DNA of 64,000 nucleotides from Pedobacter nutrimenti (lineage in GTDB: Bacteria > Bacteroidota > Bacteroidia > Sphingobacteriales > Sphingobacteriaceae): positions 62,001 through 126,000 of the forward strand of contig NZ_QKLU01000010.1 of NCBI RefSeq assembly GCF_003208655.1. The letters run 5' to 3'. A program made the translations under genes and the position numbers. The notes below the pieces were generated by a model. The model was not told the origin of the DNA. It saw nothing but the letters and a program-made list of their open reading frames with translations, and searched no databases. This document shows positions 34,371 to 42,975 of the stretch, in pieces. How positions within the stretch are numbered: the stretch's first letter is position 1; every line of letters begins with the position of its first letter.

Positions 34371-36524
34371 TTATTTCAGGTTCTGCATAAAATAGTCGGT
34401 GACTTTCTGGTACAAATGTGCCCGGTCTTTTCCAAGCACATTGTGCTCATGTCCGGGATAAATCATATAATCGAGCTGAATACCTTTATCAACCGCACTT
34501 TTAACCAGTGAAACCGTATTTTGTTGCAAAACCACGGGGTCCTGCAAGCCATGTATCAACAGGAGTTTTCCCTGCAGATTACCAATTTTACGGGTCAGGT
34601 CAGTTGCGGCAAAGCCTTCCGGGTTTTCCGCCGGGGTGTCCATATATCGTTCTGTATACATCACTTCATACAAATTCCAGTTGATCACCGGACCACCTGC
34701 CACAGCAGCTTTGAAAACCCCAGGATGATTGAGCATAAAATCGACCGTATTGAAGCCACCGAAGCTCCAGCCAAATAAACCCATTCTTCCTGCATCTACA
34801 TAAGGCAGGCTTTTCAGATGGTTTACCGCGCTCATCATGTCTTCCATTTGCACATCGCCCACTCGGCGGAACATGGACTGTTCAAAGGCCCTGCCCCTGT
34901 TGTCGCTGCCCCTTACATCAATGGTCAGCACCACATAACCCTGCTGGGCCATATACCTAAACCAGTAATCACCCGCTCCGGCATTCCAGCTACTGGTGAT
35001 CAGTTGTGCATGGGAACCGCCATACCAGTACACCACAACCGGGTATTTTTTGGTGCTGTCGTAACCCACAGGTTTATACAGGCTGCAGTACAAGGCATCG
35101 CCTTTAACGCTTTTAATGGTAAAAATATCTGATTTAGAGGTGTTGTATGCTGCAAGCGGATTTTCTGCCTGCAATAAGGTTTTGGATTTATCGGTTAAAA
35201 CTTCTGTCAGGGCAATAGTCCTTGGATCATCTGGCGTGCTGTAATTGTCTATCACGGTTTTTCCCGAGCTGCTTACCTGTGCATTGTGCACTGCAAATCC
35301 CTGGGTAATTCTTTTGGAGATTCCTGTTTTTAGGTTTAAAGCATACAGGTTTTTGGTGATTGGTGACTCAGCCGTAGACAGGTAAAAAAGACGTTCCCCT
35401 TTTTCATCAAACCCTTTTACCTCCAGCACTTCCCAGGCACCCTGGGTCAGTTGACGGAGCATGCGGCCTTCTGTATTATACAGGTACAAATGGTTCCAGC
35501 CATCCCTGTTGCTTTGCCAGATAAATTTCGACGGATCATTTTTTAGAAACAGCACCGGTACCAGGGGCTCCACATACTTATCATCTTTTTCTTCAAAAAG
35601 GGTTTTGATCAAAGCACCGCTTGCCGCATCGTACTGGTTTAATTTCATATCGTTCTGACCTCTGTTGAGCAGGGCGATATAAATGTATTTATCGTCAGGG
35701 CTCCAGGCAATATTGGTCAGGTACTGATCTGCCGGTGCGCCGGTTTGCAGGTATACCAGGCTACCCTTTTCGGCATTGTACACTCCAACGGTCACTTCAT
35801 GGCTTTTCCCACCAGCCATCGGGTATTTAATGTTTACATTTTTTGCAGGTATATTGCTCCAGTCTATGATCGGGTAATCGGCCACCATGCTCTGGTCCAT
35901 GCGGTAAAAGGCCAGTTGCTTTCCGTTATTGCTCCAGAAAGTTCCTTTGCTGATGCCAAACTCATCCCGGTGTACTGAGGATGCATACACCAGGTCTTTA
36001 CTCCCGTCTTTGGTGACTTGTTTTGACTGACCGTCTTTATCTACAAAAAGATTAAACTGGTCCAGGTAAGCGATATAACTTGCTGAACTACGTTCTACAT
36101 TGCTTTTTGCAAACAGGGCCGGAGAAATCAGTGTACTGAAACCTTCTTTTGCCGGGTCATAAGCCAGTTTACGGTCCCTCAGGTTCAGGATCCAGCTGCT
36201 GCCCTGGTTAAACTGTATGGCCGGCATATTTTTTAGCGTATCCTGTCCGGCGGCCTTTAATTTCTGGTTCAGCTGTTCCAGGCTCAGCAAGGTTTTTTCC
36301 TCCTTACTTTTAAAATCACCACTGGTCCAGCTCAGCTGGTTACCTGTACGTTTGGCATAAACATAGTTTTCTGTACCATATATAAACTGGATTTGTGAAA
36401 GATTCTGGGGCGCAAGGGTGGTTCTCGCCTGTAACATGGCTTCTTCCATGCTCAGTTTTTTCTCTTGTGCAGCGGCCGTAAAGAGCAGGCCCGTCAAAGG
36501 AATACATAAAAGGAATTTCTTCAT
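34371..36524 (-). CDS. S9 family peptidase (dipeptidyl peptidase IV-like)
   Basis: A 717-residue secreted serine peptidase. Signal peptide residues 1-19 (ending F-T-A-A-A-Q). The N-terminal beta-propeller of DPP-IV type covers ~residues 60-440. The alpha/beta hydrolase domain has the nucleophile Ser587 in G-W-S-F-G-G-F, the Asp in H-G-L-Q-D-P-V-V and the His in P-G-H-E-H-N-V. D-V-R-G-S-D-N-R-G-R follows the family pattern. It should cleave dipeptides with Pro or Ala at P1, but the exact preference is not visible. The -7 box TACATTTG at 36543-36550 serves it; terminator downstream. Confidence 0.94.
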   Translation of the reverse strand: MKKFLLCIPLTGLLFTAAAQEKKLSMEEAMLQARTTLAPQNLSQIQFIYGTENYVYAKRTGNQLSWTSGDFKSKEEKTLLSLEQLNQKLKAAGQDTLKNMPAIQFNQGSSWILNLRDRKLAYDPAKEGFSTLISPALFAKSNVERSSASYIAYLDQFNLFVDKDGQSKQVTKDGSKDLVYASSVHRDEFGISKGTFWSNNGKQLAFYRMDQSMVADYPIIDWSNIPAKNVNIKYPMAGGKSHEVTVGVYNAEKGSLVYLQTGAPADQYLTNIAWSPDDKYIYIALLNRGQNDMKLNQYDAASGALIKTLFEEKDDKYVEPLVPVLFLKNDPSKFIWQSNRDGWNHLYLYNTEGRMLRQLTQGAWEVLEVKGFDEKGERLFYLSTAESPITKNLYALNLKTGISKRITQGFAVHNAQVSSSGKTVIDNYSTPDDPRTIALTEVLTDKSKTLLQAENPLAAYNTSKSDIFTIKSVKGDALYCSLYKPVGYDSTKKYPVVVYWYGGSHAQLITSSWNAGAGDYWFRYMAQQGYVVLTIDVRGSDNRGRAFEQSMFRRVGDVQMEDMMSAVNHLKSLPYVDAGRMGLFGWSFGGFNTVDFMLNHPGVFKAAVAGGPVINWNLYEVMYTERYMDTPAENPEGFAATDLTRKIGNLQGKLLLIHGLQDPVVLQQNTVSLVKSAVDKGIQLDYMIYPGHEHNVLGKDRAHLYQKVTDYFMQNLK

Positions 36525-36542
36525 AATTATAAATTAGCTGGC

Positions 36543-36550
36543 CAAATGTA
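36543..36550 (-). promoter_or_regulatory. -7 box of the DPP-IV-like gene
   Basis: TACATTTG on the minus strand, 18 bp before the ATG, with a TTG about 20 bp further upstream as -33 candidate. Confidence 0.6.
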
Positions 36551-36743
36551 GCAATTCTATTTCCTGCTTTCAATAGCCCGGCCGCTTGCCCTGTGATGAC
36601 CTGTTTATAATATAAATATTCATTTGTACACAATAAAATATGTTAAAATATGTTAATAGTGTATAATAAAGATCAGAACTGTCCTGGTTGTGAAATCCTT
36701 GCCACCCGACCTTACCTGATCAGATACCTTAAATATCAAGCTG

Positions 36744-36830
36744 ATGAAATCGCTTAAAGTATTTTCTTTTACCGGTAACCTGATCCGCAAACTGGGTTTA
36801 ACCCGGCTTTATTACTGGTTCAATAAGTAA
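36744..36830 (+). CDS. Possible 28-residue peptide gene
   Basis: ATG to TAA encoding a basic, hydrophobic peptide (M-K-S-L-K-V-F-S-F-T... ending Y-Y-W-F-N-K) inside the 654-bp gap 36525-37178. An upstream in-frame stop fixes the ATG. A second short ORF in the window (58530-58691) has a similar basic/aromatic C-terminal part, a weak resemblance. Coding is unproven. The rest of the gap holds an imperfect hairpin at about 36911-36957 (GACTGTCAC...GTGTGGCAGTC) and the 103-bp tandem repeat. Confidence 0.25.
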   Translation: MKSLKVFSFTGNLIRKLGLTRLYYWFNK

Positions 36831-36961
36831 TATTTTCATTAAACAAGCCATTTGTTTAATTCTTATCCTTAATTTCAGGTTTTTATTTGCACTGAATTAA
36901 CTTATAAATTCTGACTGTCACGTGCTGCGGGGCTTTTCCCATATGGTGTGGCAGTCCTCAT

Positions 36962-37181
36962 AAAACTAACAGATGAATCCGGCTTGATTAAAATAATCAT
37001 TAAGCACAGGGGGCTATGATTATTTTAAACATCAAAGGATCCATCTGACAAAATGAAAGAAATAAAAACTAACAGATAAATCCGGCTTGATTAAAATAAT
37101 CATTAAGCACAGGGGGCTATGATTATTTTAAACATCAAAGGATCCATCTGACAAAATAAAAGAGATAAAAACTAACAGATG
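36962..37181 (+). repeat. 103-bp tandem direct repeat (2.1 copies) ending on the M13 peptidase start codon
   Basis: Unit 1 is 36962-37064 and unit 2 is 37065-37167, with three differences in 103 bp; a partial third copy (37168-37181) runs into the ATG at 37179. Each unit contains a perfect 13-bp inverted repeat (TTAAAATAATCAT / ATGATTATTTTAA with 15-nt loop; 36988-37000 with 37016-37028, and again +103). The junction can also pair (GGATCCATCTG with CAGATGAATCC, one mismatch). Unit 1 has two ATG codons that open short reading frames of 4 and 8 codons; both are ATA in unit 2. It looks like a duplicated 5' leader. Confidence 0.85.
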
Positions 37182-39218
37182 AAATTACAAGAACTAAAAA
37201 GCTATTTTGCCATGTTGGGTATTGTAGCAGCCAGCTACTCGGCATCCGCCCAGCAGGCACCCGCTAAATTTATAGATCCTGCAAATATGGATCTTAGCGT
37301 AAAACCAGGCGACGATTTTTATACCTATGCCAGTGGAACATGGATCAAAAACAATCCTGTCCCGGCAAAAGAAACACGTTGGGGAAGTTTTAATGAACTG
37401 CGTGACTTTAATATTAATGCAGTAAAAAGCCTGGTCCAGGAAGCTGCTGCAGATAAATCTGCCCCCGTAGGTTCTGCAAAAAGACGTGTAGGTGATTTTT
37501 ACACTGCGGCAATGGACAGCCTGACCATAGAAAAACTGGGCTATACACCAATCAAGGCCGATCTGGCAAAAATTAAAAAAATTAAAAACCTTCAGGAGGT
37601 TCTCGATGAGGTGATCTATATGCGTACTTCAGGAATTGCAGGACCTATGTTTGGTTTCGGCATTACCCAGGACCGTAAAAATGTAAACAAATACCTGCCT
37701 TCTCTTGGACAGGGCGGAACCTCTCTTCCGGACCGCGATTACTATTTAAAAGATGATGCACGTTCGGTAAAAATCCGTGAAGCCTATACCACTTATATGA
37801 CCACCTTGTTTACCTTAACAGGCAGCAGTCCTGAAGAGGCCAAACAAAAAGCGGCTACGGTGATGGCCATTGAAAAACAATTTGCAGCTGCACAAATGAG
37901 CAGACTGGAAATGCGCGATCCTTATAAAACCTATAATAAATTTACGGTTGCAGATTTTTCAAAAACCACCCCTAATTTAAGCTGGTCGGCACTGTTGCCT
38001 AAGTTTAAAGTAAACGGACAGGATACCCTGCTGGTTTCTTCACCGAAATTTTTTGCAAGCCTGGATGGCATGCTGGGCAGCATTTCTGTGGCCGACTGGA
38101 AAACTTACCTGGAATGGAACCTGCTTAAAGGAAGCGCTTCTTCTTTAAGCTCTCCTTTTGTTAAAGCCAATTTTGCTTTTAACCAGGCACAAACTGGTCA
38201 GCGTGTTCAAACACCGAGATGGCAGAGAATGGCTTCATTAACCGACAACAACATTGGTGAACTGCTTGGACAACTTTATGTGGCCAAATATTTTAAACCT
38301 GAAGCCAAAGCCCGTATGGAGGAACTGATTAAAAACCTGCGTACTGCTTTTGAAATGAGGATCAAAGGTCTGGAATGGATGAGCCCGGCCACAAAAGAAA
38401 AGGCACTGGCTAAATTACATGCCTTTATGCCAAAAATTGGTTATCCGGCAAAATGGAAAAACTATGACGGCCTGGTGATTACGCCAACTACTTATTTCCA
38501 AAACCTGCGTAATGCAGATGTATGGAGTTATAACGATATGATCAGCCAGTTGGGTAAACCGGTTGACCGTACCCGTTTTGGAATGACACCTCCAACCGTT
38601 AATGCTTATTACAGCCCAACCATGAACGAGATCGTATTCCCTGCCGGAATTCTTCAGTTCCCTTTCTTTGCACCTAATGCAGACGATGCGGTCAACTACG
38701 GTGGTATCGGTGCGGTTATCGGCCATGAAATGTCACATGGTTTTGACGACAGCGGCAGCCAGTACGACAAAGACGGAAACCTGCGCAACTGGTGGACTGC
38801 AGAAGATAAAGCTAAATTTGAAGCAAAAACCAAAGCTTTGGGCGAACAGTTTGATGCCTATACCGTTCTGGACACCATTCACGTAAATGGTAAACTGACC
38901 ATGGGTGAAAACATCGGCGACCTGGGCGGCCTGAATGCAGCTTATACCGCTTTCAAATTGACCAAACAAGGTCAATCCAATGAAAAAATTGATGGGTTCA
39001 CTCCTGATCAGCGCTTCTTCCTGTCCTGGGCACAGGTATGGAGGGGTAATATTTTGCCGGAAAGCGCTGCGCAGCTGATCAAAACCGACCCACATTCTCC
39101 GGGTCCGTACAGAACAATTGGTGCTCCTGTGAACATGGACGCCTGGTACGAAGCTTTTGATGTAAAACCTGGTGATAAATTATACAAAAAACCAGAGGAC
39201 AGGATCCGCATGTGGTAA
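37179..39218 (+). CDS. M13 family metallopeptidase (neprilysin/PepO-like)
   Basis: A 679-residue exported zinc endopeptidase. Signal peptide residues 1-24 (ending Y-S-A-S-A-Q). The peptidase_M13_N region spans ~40-410. The catalytic domain has N-A-Y-Y-S-P-T-M-N-E-I-V-F-P-A-G-I-L-Q, zinc motif H-E-M-S-H (residues 516-520) and E-N-I-G-D (Glu577, Asp581), all intact. The C-terminal R-I-R-M-W is the usual M13 ending (R-x-x-x-W type). Neprilysin-like enzymes cut short peptides on the N-side of hydrophobic residues. The start codon sits in the tail of a 103-bp tandem repeat, so its leader is unusual. Terminator downstream. Confidence 0.96.
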   Translation: MKLQELKSYFAMLGIVAASYSASAQQAPAKFIDPANMDLSVKPGDDFYTYASGTWIKNNPVPAKETRWGSFNELRDFNINAVKSLVQEAAADKSAPVGSAKRRVGDFYTAAMDSLTIEKLGYTPIKADLAKIKKIKNLQEVLDEVIYMRTSGIAGPMFGFGITQDRKNVNKYLPSLGQGGTSLPDRDYYLKDDARSVKIREAYTTYMTTLFTLTGSSPEEAKQKAATVMAIEKQFAAAQMSRLEMRDPYKTYNKFTVADFSKTTPNLSWSALLPKFKVNGQDTLLVSSPKFFASLDGMLGSISVADWKTYLEWNLLKGSASSLSSPFVKANFAFNQAQTGQRVQTPRWQRMASLTDNNIGELLGQLYVAKYFKPEAKARMEELIKNLRTAFEMRIKGLEWMSPATKEKALAKLHAFMPKIGYPAKWKNYDGLVITPTTYFQNLRNADVWSYNDMISQLGKPVDRTRFGMTPPTVNAYYSPTMNEIVFPAGILQFPFFAPNADDAVNYGGIGAVIGHEMSHGFDDSGSQYDKDGNLRNWWTAEDKAKFEAKTKALGEQFDAYTVLDTIHVNGKLTMGENIGDLGGLNAAYTAFKLTKQGQSNEKIDGFTPDQRFFLSWAQVWRGNILPESAAQLIKTDPHSPGPYRTIGAPVNMDAWYEAFDVKPGDKLYKKPEDRIRMW

Positions 39219-39237
39219 TCCTTTATCCGGATATTTG

Positions 39238-39276
39238 AAAAGGGAGGTCATATTCAATGACCTCCCTTTTTTTTAT
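39238..39276 (+). terminator. Bidirectional terminator between the M13 gene and the LytTR regulator
   Basis: Perfect 13-bp stem AAAAGGGAGGTCA/TGACCTCCCTTTT (39238-39250, 39258-39270) with 7-nt loop and T-run, directly before the convergent gene's stop. Confidence 0.92.
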
Positions 39277-39972
39277 TTAAAGAATTTGCATGCGCTTGTT
39301 CAGTGCCGAGCGGTAAGCATCTGAAACAGGGACCATTTTATTACTGATGATCAGTGTTCCGCCTTCAATAGTATCTATTTTACCGACATTGACAATAAAG
39401 GAGCGGTGAACCCGGAAAAAAATATGCCGGGGCAATTTCAGTTCCGCGGCCTTCAGGGACGAATGAATCGTATAGACCTGTTCTGAAGTATAAATCTTTA
39501 CATAATCACCCATGGCTTCCATGTACAGGATATCCCAAAGTTTAAGCCTTCGGACCACCCCGGAATCCCGGATAAAGATAAACTCGTCATCTTTATTGCT
39601 CAGGGTGATGGTTTTTGTTTTAAATACATTTCTGGCTTTCTCAACGGCCTGCAAAAAGCGGAGCGGCGCAATGGGTTTGGTCAAAAAATCCACCACGTTC
39701 AGGTCAAAGGCTTCAGCAGCATAGTCTGTACCGGCCGTGATAAAAATAATAATCGGCCTTTTGCTGCCCAGGCTTTTCACGAGTTCTATGCCATCCATAC
39801 CCGGCATTTCTATATCCAAAAGTAAAAGGTCTATCTGACCGGCCATAATAGATTTATAGGCCTCAATTGCATCGTGACATTCTCCTGCTAAGGTCAGGGA
39901 AGAATCCATACCGACCATTTGCCTGAGGACCATCAGTGCAATTTTGTTGTCATCAACAATTAAGCAGTTCAT
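39277..39972 (-). CDS. LytTR family response regulator (orphan)
   Basis: A 231-residue response regulator. The receiver domain has acidic pair Asp7-Asp8, phosphoacceptor Asp53 in L-L-L-L-D-I-E-M-P-G-M-D-G and Lys in F-L-T-K-P-I. The C-terminal LytTR DNA-binding domain (~130-231) shows I-L-Y-M-E-A-M-G-D-Y-V-K-I-Y and F-F-R-V-H-R-S-F-I-V-N. Complete and apparently functional. No histidine kinase gene is adjacent, unlike the pair at 62.4-64 kb, so its kinase is elsewhere. Target genes unknown. Confidence 0.95.
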   Translation of the reverse strand: MNCLIVDDNKIALMVLRQMVGMDSSLTLAGECHDAIEAYKSIMAGQIDLLLLDIEMPGMDGIELVKSLGSKRPIIIFITAGTDYAAEAFDLNVVDFLTKPIAPLRFLQAVEKARNVFKTKTITLSNKDDEFIFIRDSGVVRRLKLWDILYMEAMGDYVKIYTSEQVYTIHSSLKAAELKLPRHIFFRVHRSFIVNVGKIDTIEGGTLIISNKMVPVSDAYRSALNKRMQIL

Positions 39973-40145
39973 TTCAACAGGGGTGCTTTCTACTAAAATA
40001 ATTATAATTCATAAGAAACAGAATAAAAAAATACTTAAAGGGTATACTCAGGCATTTGCCGGGCATTTTTGCCTTTCCACCTAACTTTCATTTTATCCTG
40101 ATGATCAAGCCCTTAACTTCGCGCCGTTAAAAAAAACAGAAATCA

Positions 40146-40760
40146 ATGAGAGCAATTAAAAAACTATGCTTACTGACCCTCGCATTATTCGCTGCACTAT
40201 ACACGCAGGCACAGTCTGGTATGATGGACCCGGTAAGTTTTAAATTAAAAAATGGAATGACCGTTATCGTTGCCCAAAATCAACAGGCGGCTAAAGTATA
40301 TTCTAAATTTACGGTTGAGGGCGCAGACCTTAACCAACAACATGCTGCAGGTGCAAATGCAATTTTGCAGGTCCTGTTACATCAAAACGCAGCCCCTGTT
40401 TCTGCAAACGTAAGTTTCAATGAAAAAGGTGGTCTGGTTAATGCAGATGCGGCCGATTTTGCCAATTCTTTAAATACTTTATCTAAAACCGTACAGGGCG
40501 CACAAATCAGCCAGGAGCTTTTTGAAAAAGCAAAAGCCAGCCTGATCGCAGACCTTAAAGTACGCGGACAGGAAGCAGCAAGCGTATCTCTAACAGAAGT
40601 GGAATCCGTTAATTTAAAAGATGTTAAAGCATTTTATACCGCTTACAGCTCCCCTTCCAAAGCTTATCTGACAATTGCCGGAAACATCAGTTCTTCTGCT
40701 GCCAAAGCCATGGCGCAAAAGGCCTTCGGAGACTGGAAAGAAAACGAGCTGAGCAAATAA
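40146..40760 (+). CDS. Secreted single-domain M16 (insulinase) relative lacking the zinc motif
   Basis: A 204-residue protein with signal peptide (residues 1-22, ending Y-T-Q-A-Q). F-K-L-K-N-G-M-T-V-I-V-A-Q-N is the M16 N-terminal strand. V-K-A-F-Y-T-A-Y-S-S-P-S-K-A-Y-L-T-I-A-G followed by A-F-G-D-W-K is the M16 second half-domain. Where active M16 enzymes have H-x-x-E-H, this protein reads A-N-A-I-L-Q-V-L-L-H-Q, so no zinc site. Active M16 proteins are about 400-950 residues; this is one repeat. It may be a non-catalytic partner or a decayed gene, although the frame is clean and the signal peptide is kept. No catalytic M16 partner is in the window. Confidence 0.75.
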   Translation: MRAIKKLCLLTLALFAALYTQAQSGMMDPVSFKLKNGMTVIVAQNQQAAKVYSKFTVEGADLNQQHAAGANAILQVLLHQNAAPVSANVSFNEKGGLVNADAADFANSLNTLSKTVQGAQISQELFEKAKASLIADLKVRGQEAASVSLTEVESVNLKDVKAFYTAYSSPSKAYLTIAGNISSSAAKAMAQKAFGDWKENELSK

Positions 40761-40900
40761 GCAGCTCTTTAAATAAGAAGCACCTAAATTGGTATGTATT
40801 GGCCCTGTTTCACACAGACCAGTATGTACCATTTTTTTTGCCTGCGGAAAGGCTTGTCCAATCTTTGAGGCCGGTTTAAGCTTTATCTGATAATTTGAAC

Positions 40901-40908
40901 TAAATTTG
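40901..40908 (+). promoter_or_regulatory. -7 box of mnmD
   Basis: TAAATTTG ends only 4 bp before the ATG at 40913; the transcript is probably leaderless. Confidence 0.6.
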
Positions 40909-40912
40909 GGCA

Positions 40913-41587
40913 ATGAAAATCAATACCCTTATCCAGACTGCAGACGGTTCGAATACTTTATTCAATGAAAGAATTGGTGAACACTATCATTCCAAACACG
41001 GTGCCCTGCAGGAAAGCAAACATGTTTTTATTGATGCAGGTTTAAAATATGCAGAAAGCCTTTTCGAAAATGAGCCAATAACTATTTTAGAGGTTGGCTT
41101 TGGGACAGGCCTTAATTTTCTGCTGACCGCAGCTTACGCCACAGCGCAAAACATCCGGGTCCATTACACTGGTATTGAAGCTTATCCGCTGGATGTAGAA
41201 GAACTGGGCAGCACCGGTTACAACCAGTACGTCCCCGCGGATATCTGGCAGGGGCTTCAGCAGCATTATGTACCTGCTTTATCTGAAAAAGTGTTGTTTA
41301 ATGAGCAGGTTGTGCTGGAAATTCCCCACACCAAACTGCAGGATTTTAAATCCGGACCAAACTACAACCTGATTTATTTCGATGCCTTCTCTGTTCAGCA
41401 CCAGCCCGAACTCTGGTCTGATGAAATCATTGCCCAGGTTTGTTCTTACCTGAAACCCGGAGGTATTTTTGTAACTTATGCCATTACCGGCAAACTTAAA
41501 CGTGCTTTAAAAAGTGTTGGCCTGAGTATAGAAAAACTCCCCGGCGCACCCGGAAAAAGAGAAATGCTCCGCGCGATCAAATGCTAA
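40913..41587 (+). CDS. mnmD: tRNA 5-methylaminomethyl-2-thiouridine methyltransferase MnmD
   Basis: A 224-residue stand-alone counterpart of the MnmC methyltransferase domain. It makes the last step of mnm5s2U34 in the wobble position of Lys, Glu and Gln tRNAs. N-terminal S-N-T-L-F-N-E-R-I-G-E-H-Y-H-S-K-H-G-A is characteristic. The SAM motif is L-E-V-G-F-G-T-G-L-N-F (~residue 60). I-Y-F-D-A-F-S-V-Q-H-Q-P-E-L-W is the catalytic Asp loop, and G-G-I-F-V-T-Y-A follows. The FAD-dependent oxidase half of MnmC is absent, as usual outside Proteobacteria. Confidence 0.93.
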   Translation: MKINTLIQTADGSNTLFNERIGEHYHSKHGALQESKHVFIDAGLKYAESLFENEPITILEVGFGTGLNFLLTAAYATAQNIRVHYTGIEAYPLDVEELGSTGYNQYVPADIWQGLQQHYVPALSEKVLFNEQVVLEIPHTKLQDFKSGPNYNLIYFDAFSVQHQPELWSDEIIAQVCSYLKPGGIFVTYAITGKLKRALKSVGLSIEKLPGAPGKREMLRAIKC

Positions 41588-41641
41588 ATACACTTCTAGG
41601 CGCTTTATCATTTTCTTTTGCTGAATTGACAAATTAAGGAC

Positions 41642-41670
41642 TTGTTTAAAACCAGTACCTAATACATTTG
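41642..41670 (+). promoter_or_regulatory. Promoter of the aldo/keto reductase gene
   Basis: TTG at 41642-41644, 18-bp spacer, TACATTTG at 41663-41670, giving a ~60-nt leader. Confidence 0.7.
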
Positions 41671-41736
41671 TTTATCTATACGCTGTTTGAATTTTAACAT
41701 CATCAGGACGGCAATTCAACTATACTATTATACATA

Positions 41737-42687
41737 ATGGAAAAAAGAAAATTAGGCAACACAGACTTATTTGTTTCACCGGTTACTTTTGGAGGGAACG
41801 TTTTCGGATGGACAATCAACGAGGCTAAATCCTTCGAAATCCTTGACGGCTTTCTGGAAGCCGGCTTCAATTTTATAGATACCGCAGATGTTTATTCCAG
41901 ATGGAATCCCGGCAACAGTGGCGGGGAATCAGAAACCATTATCGGAAAATGGCTCAAATCACGCAATAACCGCCAGCAGGTTATCCTGGCCACCAAAGTG
42001 GGCGCCGATATGGGCGAAGGCAAAAAACTGAACAAAGCTTACATCACCAAAAGGGTTGAGGATTCCCTGAAACGTCTTCAAACAGATTATATTGACTTGT
42101 ACCAGTCTCATTATGACGACCTGGAAACGCCTGTACTGGAAACCCTGGAAGCTTATGACCAGCTGATCCGGGCGGGTAAGGTACGCTGGATCGGAGCCTC
42201 TAATTTTTCGGCCGAAAGGCTCAAAGAATCTTTGGAAGCCAGTAAGAAAAACAGCCTGCCCATTTATCAGAGTTTCCAGCCCGAATACAATTTGTATTCC
42301 AGGGAAAAATTTGAAAAAGAATATGAGCAGCTTTGTCTTGATCATCATTTGGGGGTAATCAATTACTACGCTTTGGCCAGTGGTTTCCTATCTGGAAAAT
42401 ACCGTTCTGAACAGGACCTGAACAAAAGTCAGAGAGGCGGAGGTATTAAAAATTATCTGAACGAAAGGGGTTTTAAAATTTTAAAGGCCCTGGATGAAGT
42501 TTCCGAACAATACAATTCAAGTCCTGCCAGTATTGCCCTGGCCTGGCTAATTGCCAGACCCGCGGTAACCGCCCCTATTGCCAGTGTAACCAGTACAGCG
42601 CAACTTAAAGACCTTGTTCAGGCTGCGGCTATAAAACTCGATGTAGAACACATTGCGATTTTGGACAAAGCCAGTGAGTGGAAGTAA
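41737..42687 (+). CDS. Aldo/keto reductase
   Basis: A 316-residue NADPH-dependent oxidoreductase with TIM-barrel fold, cytoplasmic. The catalytic tetrad is visible: Asp and Tyr in F-I-D-T-A-D-V-Y-S, Lys in I-L-A-T-K-V-G, His in Y-Q-S-H-Y-D-D. The cofactor-binding part near the C-terminus includes A-L-A-W-L-I-A-R-P-A-V-T-A-P-I. It belongs to the YajO/Tas-like group that reduces small aldehydes; the physiological substrate is not predictable. Single gene with its own promoter. Confidence 0.95.
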   Translation: MEKRKLGNTDLFVSPVTFGGNVFGWTINEAKSFEILDGFLEAGFNFIDTADVYSRWNPGNSGGESETIIGKWLKSRNNRQQVILATKVGADMGEGKKLNKAYITKRVEDSLKRLQTDYIDLYQSHYDDLETPVLETLEAYDQLIRAGKVRWIGASNFSAERLKESLEASKKNSLPIYQSFQPEYNLYSREKFEKEYEQLCLDHHLGVINYYALASGFLSGKYRSEQDLNKSQRGGGIKNYLNERGFKILKALDEVSEQYNSSPASIALAWLIARPAVTAPIASVTSTAQLKDLVQAAAIKLDVEHIAILDKASEWK

Positions 42688-42790
42688 AGGTGAGTATTCA
42701 AAGGAAAAAATGGTGGATGGAATGAAGGAACCGGGCAGGGCGGCATGTTTGGCTACCAGGCATGGTGTTCACTTACATAGATAATTTAAA

Positions 42791-42886
42791 GCCAAATACG
42801 GGTGGAGTTGTGAAGGGGTATTGGCTGATTTGCTCCGCAGGAGCCTAAGCAGGCGCAGCCCTGAACAGCTCTTCCCGATTTGGCCC
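42791..42886. repeat. GC-rich palindromic intergenic repeat, divergent copy 4
   Basis: It contains TGCTCCGCAGGAGCCT (42831-42846) shared with copy 2 (11517-11532), then AAGCAGGCGCAGCCC resembling the copy-2 continuation. The outer ends are inverted (GCCAAAT ... ATTTGGC) but differ in sequence from copies 2 and 3. It fills most of the 288-bp gap between the aldo/keto reductase and AI-2E family genes. Confidence 0.6.
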
Positions 42887-42904
42887 CCAAAACTATCCCA
42901 TTCT

Positions 42905-42946
42905 AAAAATGCCTTGCCCGAATTATTTGGCAGGGCATTTGTTTTA
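42905..42946 (+). terminator. Terminator before the AI-2E family gene
   Basis: 12-bp stem AAATGCCTTGCC/GGCAGGGCATTT (42907-42918, 42929-42940), one G-U, 10-nt loop, T-rich tail. Confidence 0.75.
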
Positions 42947-42975
42947 AATTACTTTTATATAAATAAACATAACGC

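Noticed and set aside
36962..37181. CRISPR array
   Set aside because: Repeat is 103 bp, contiguous without unique spacers, two copies only, no cas genes.
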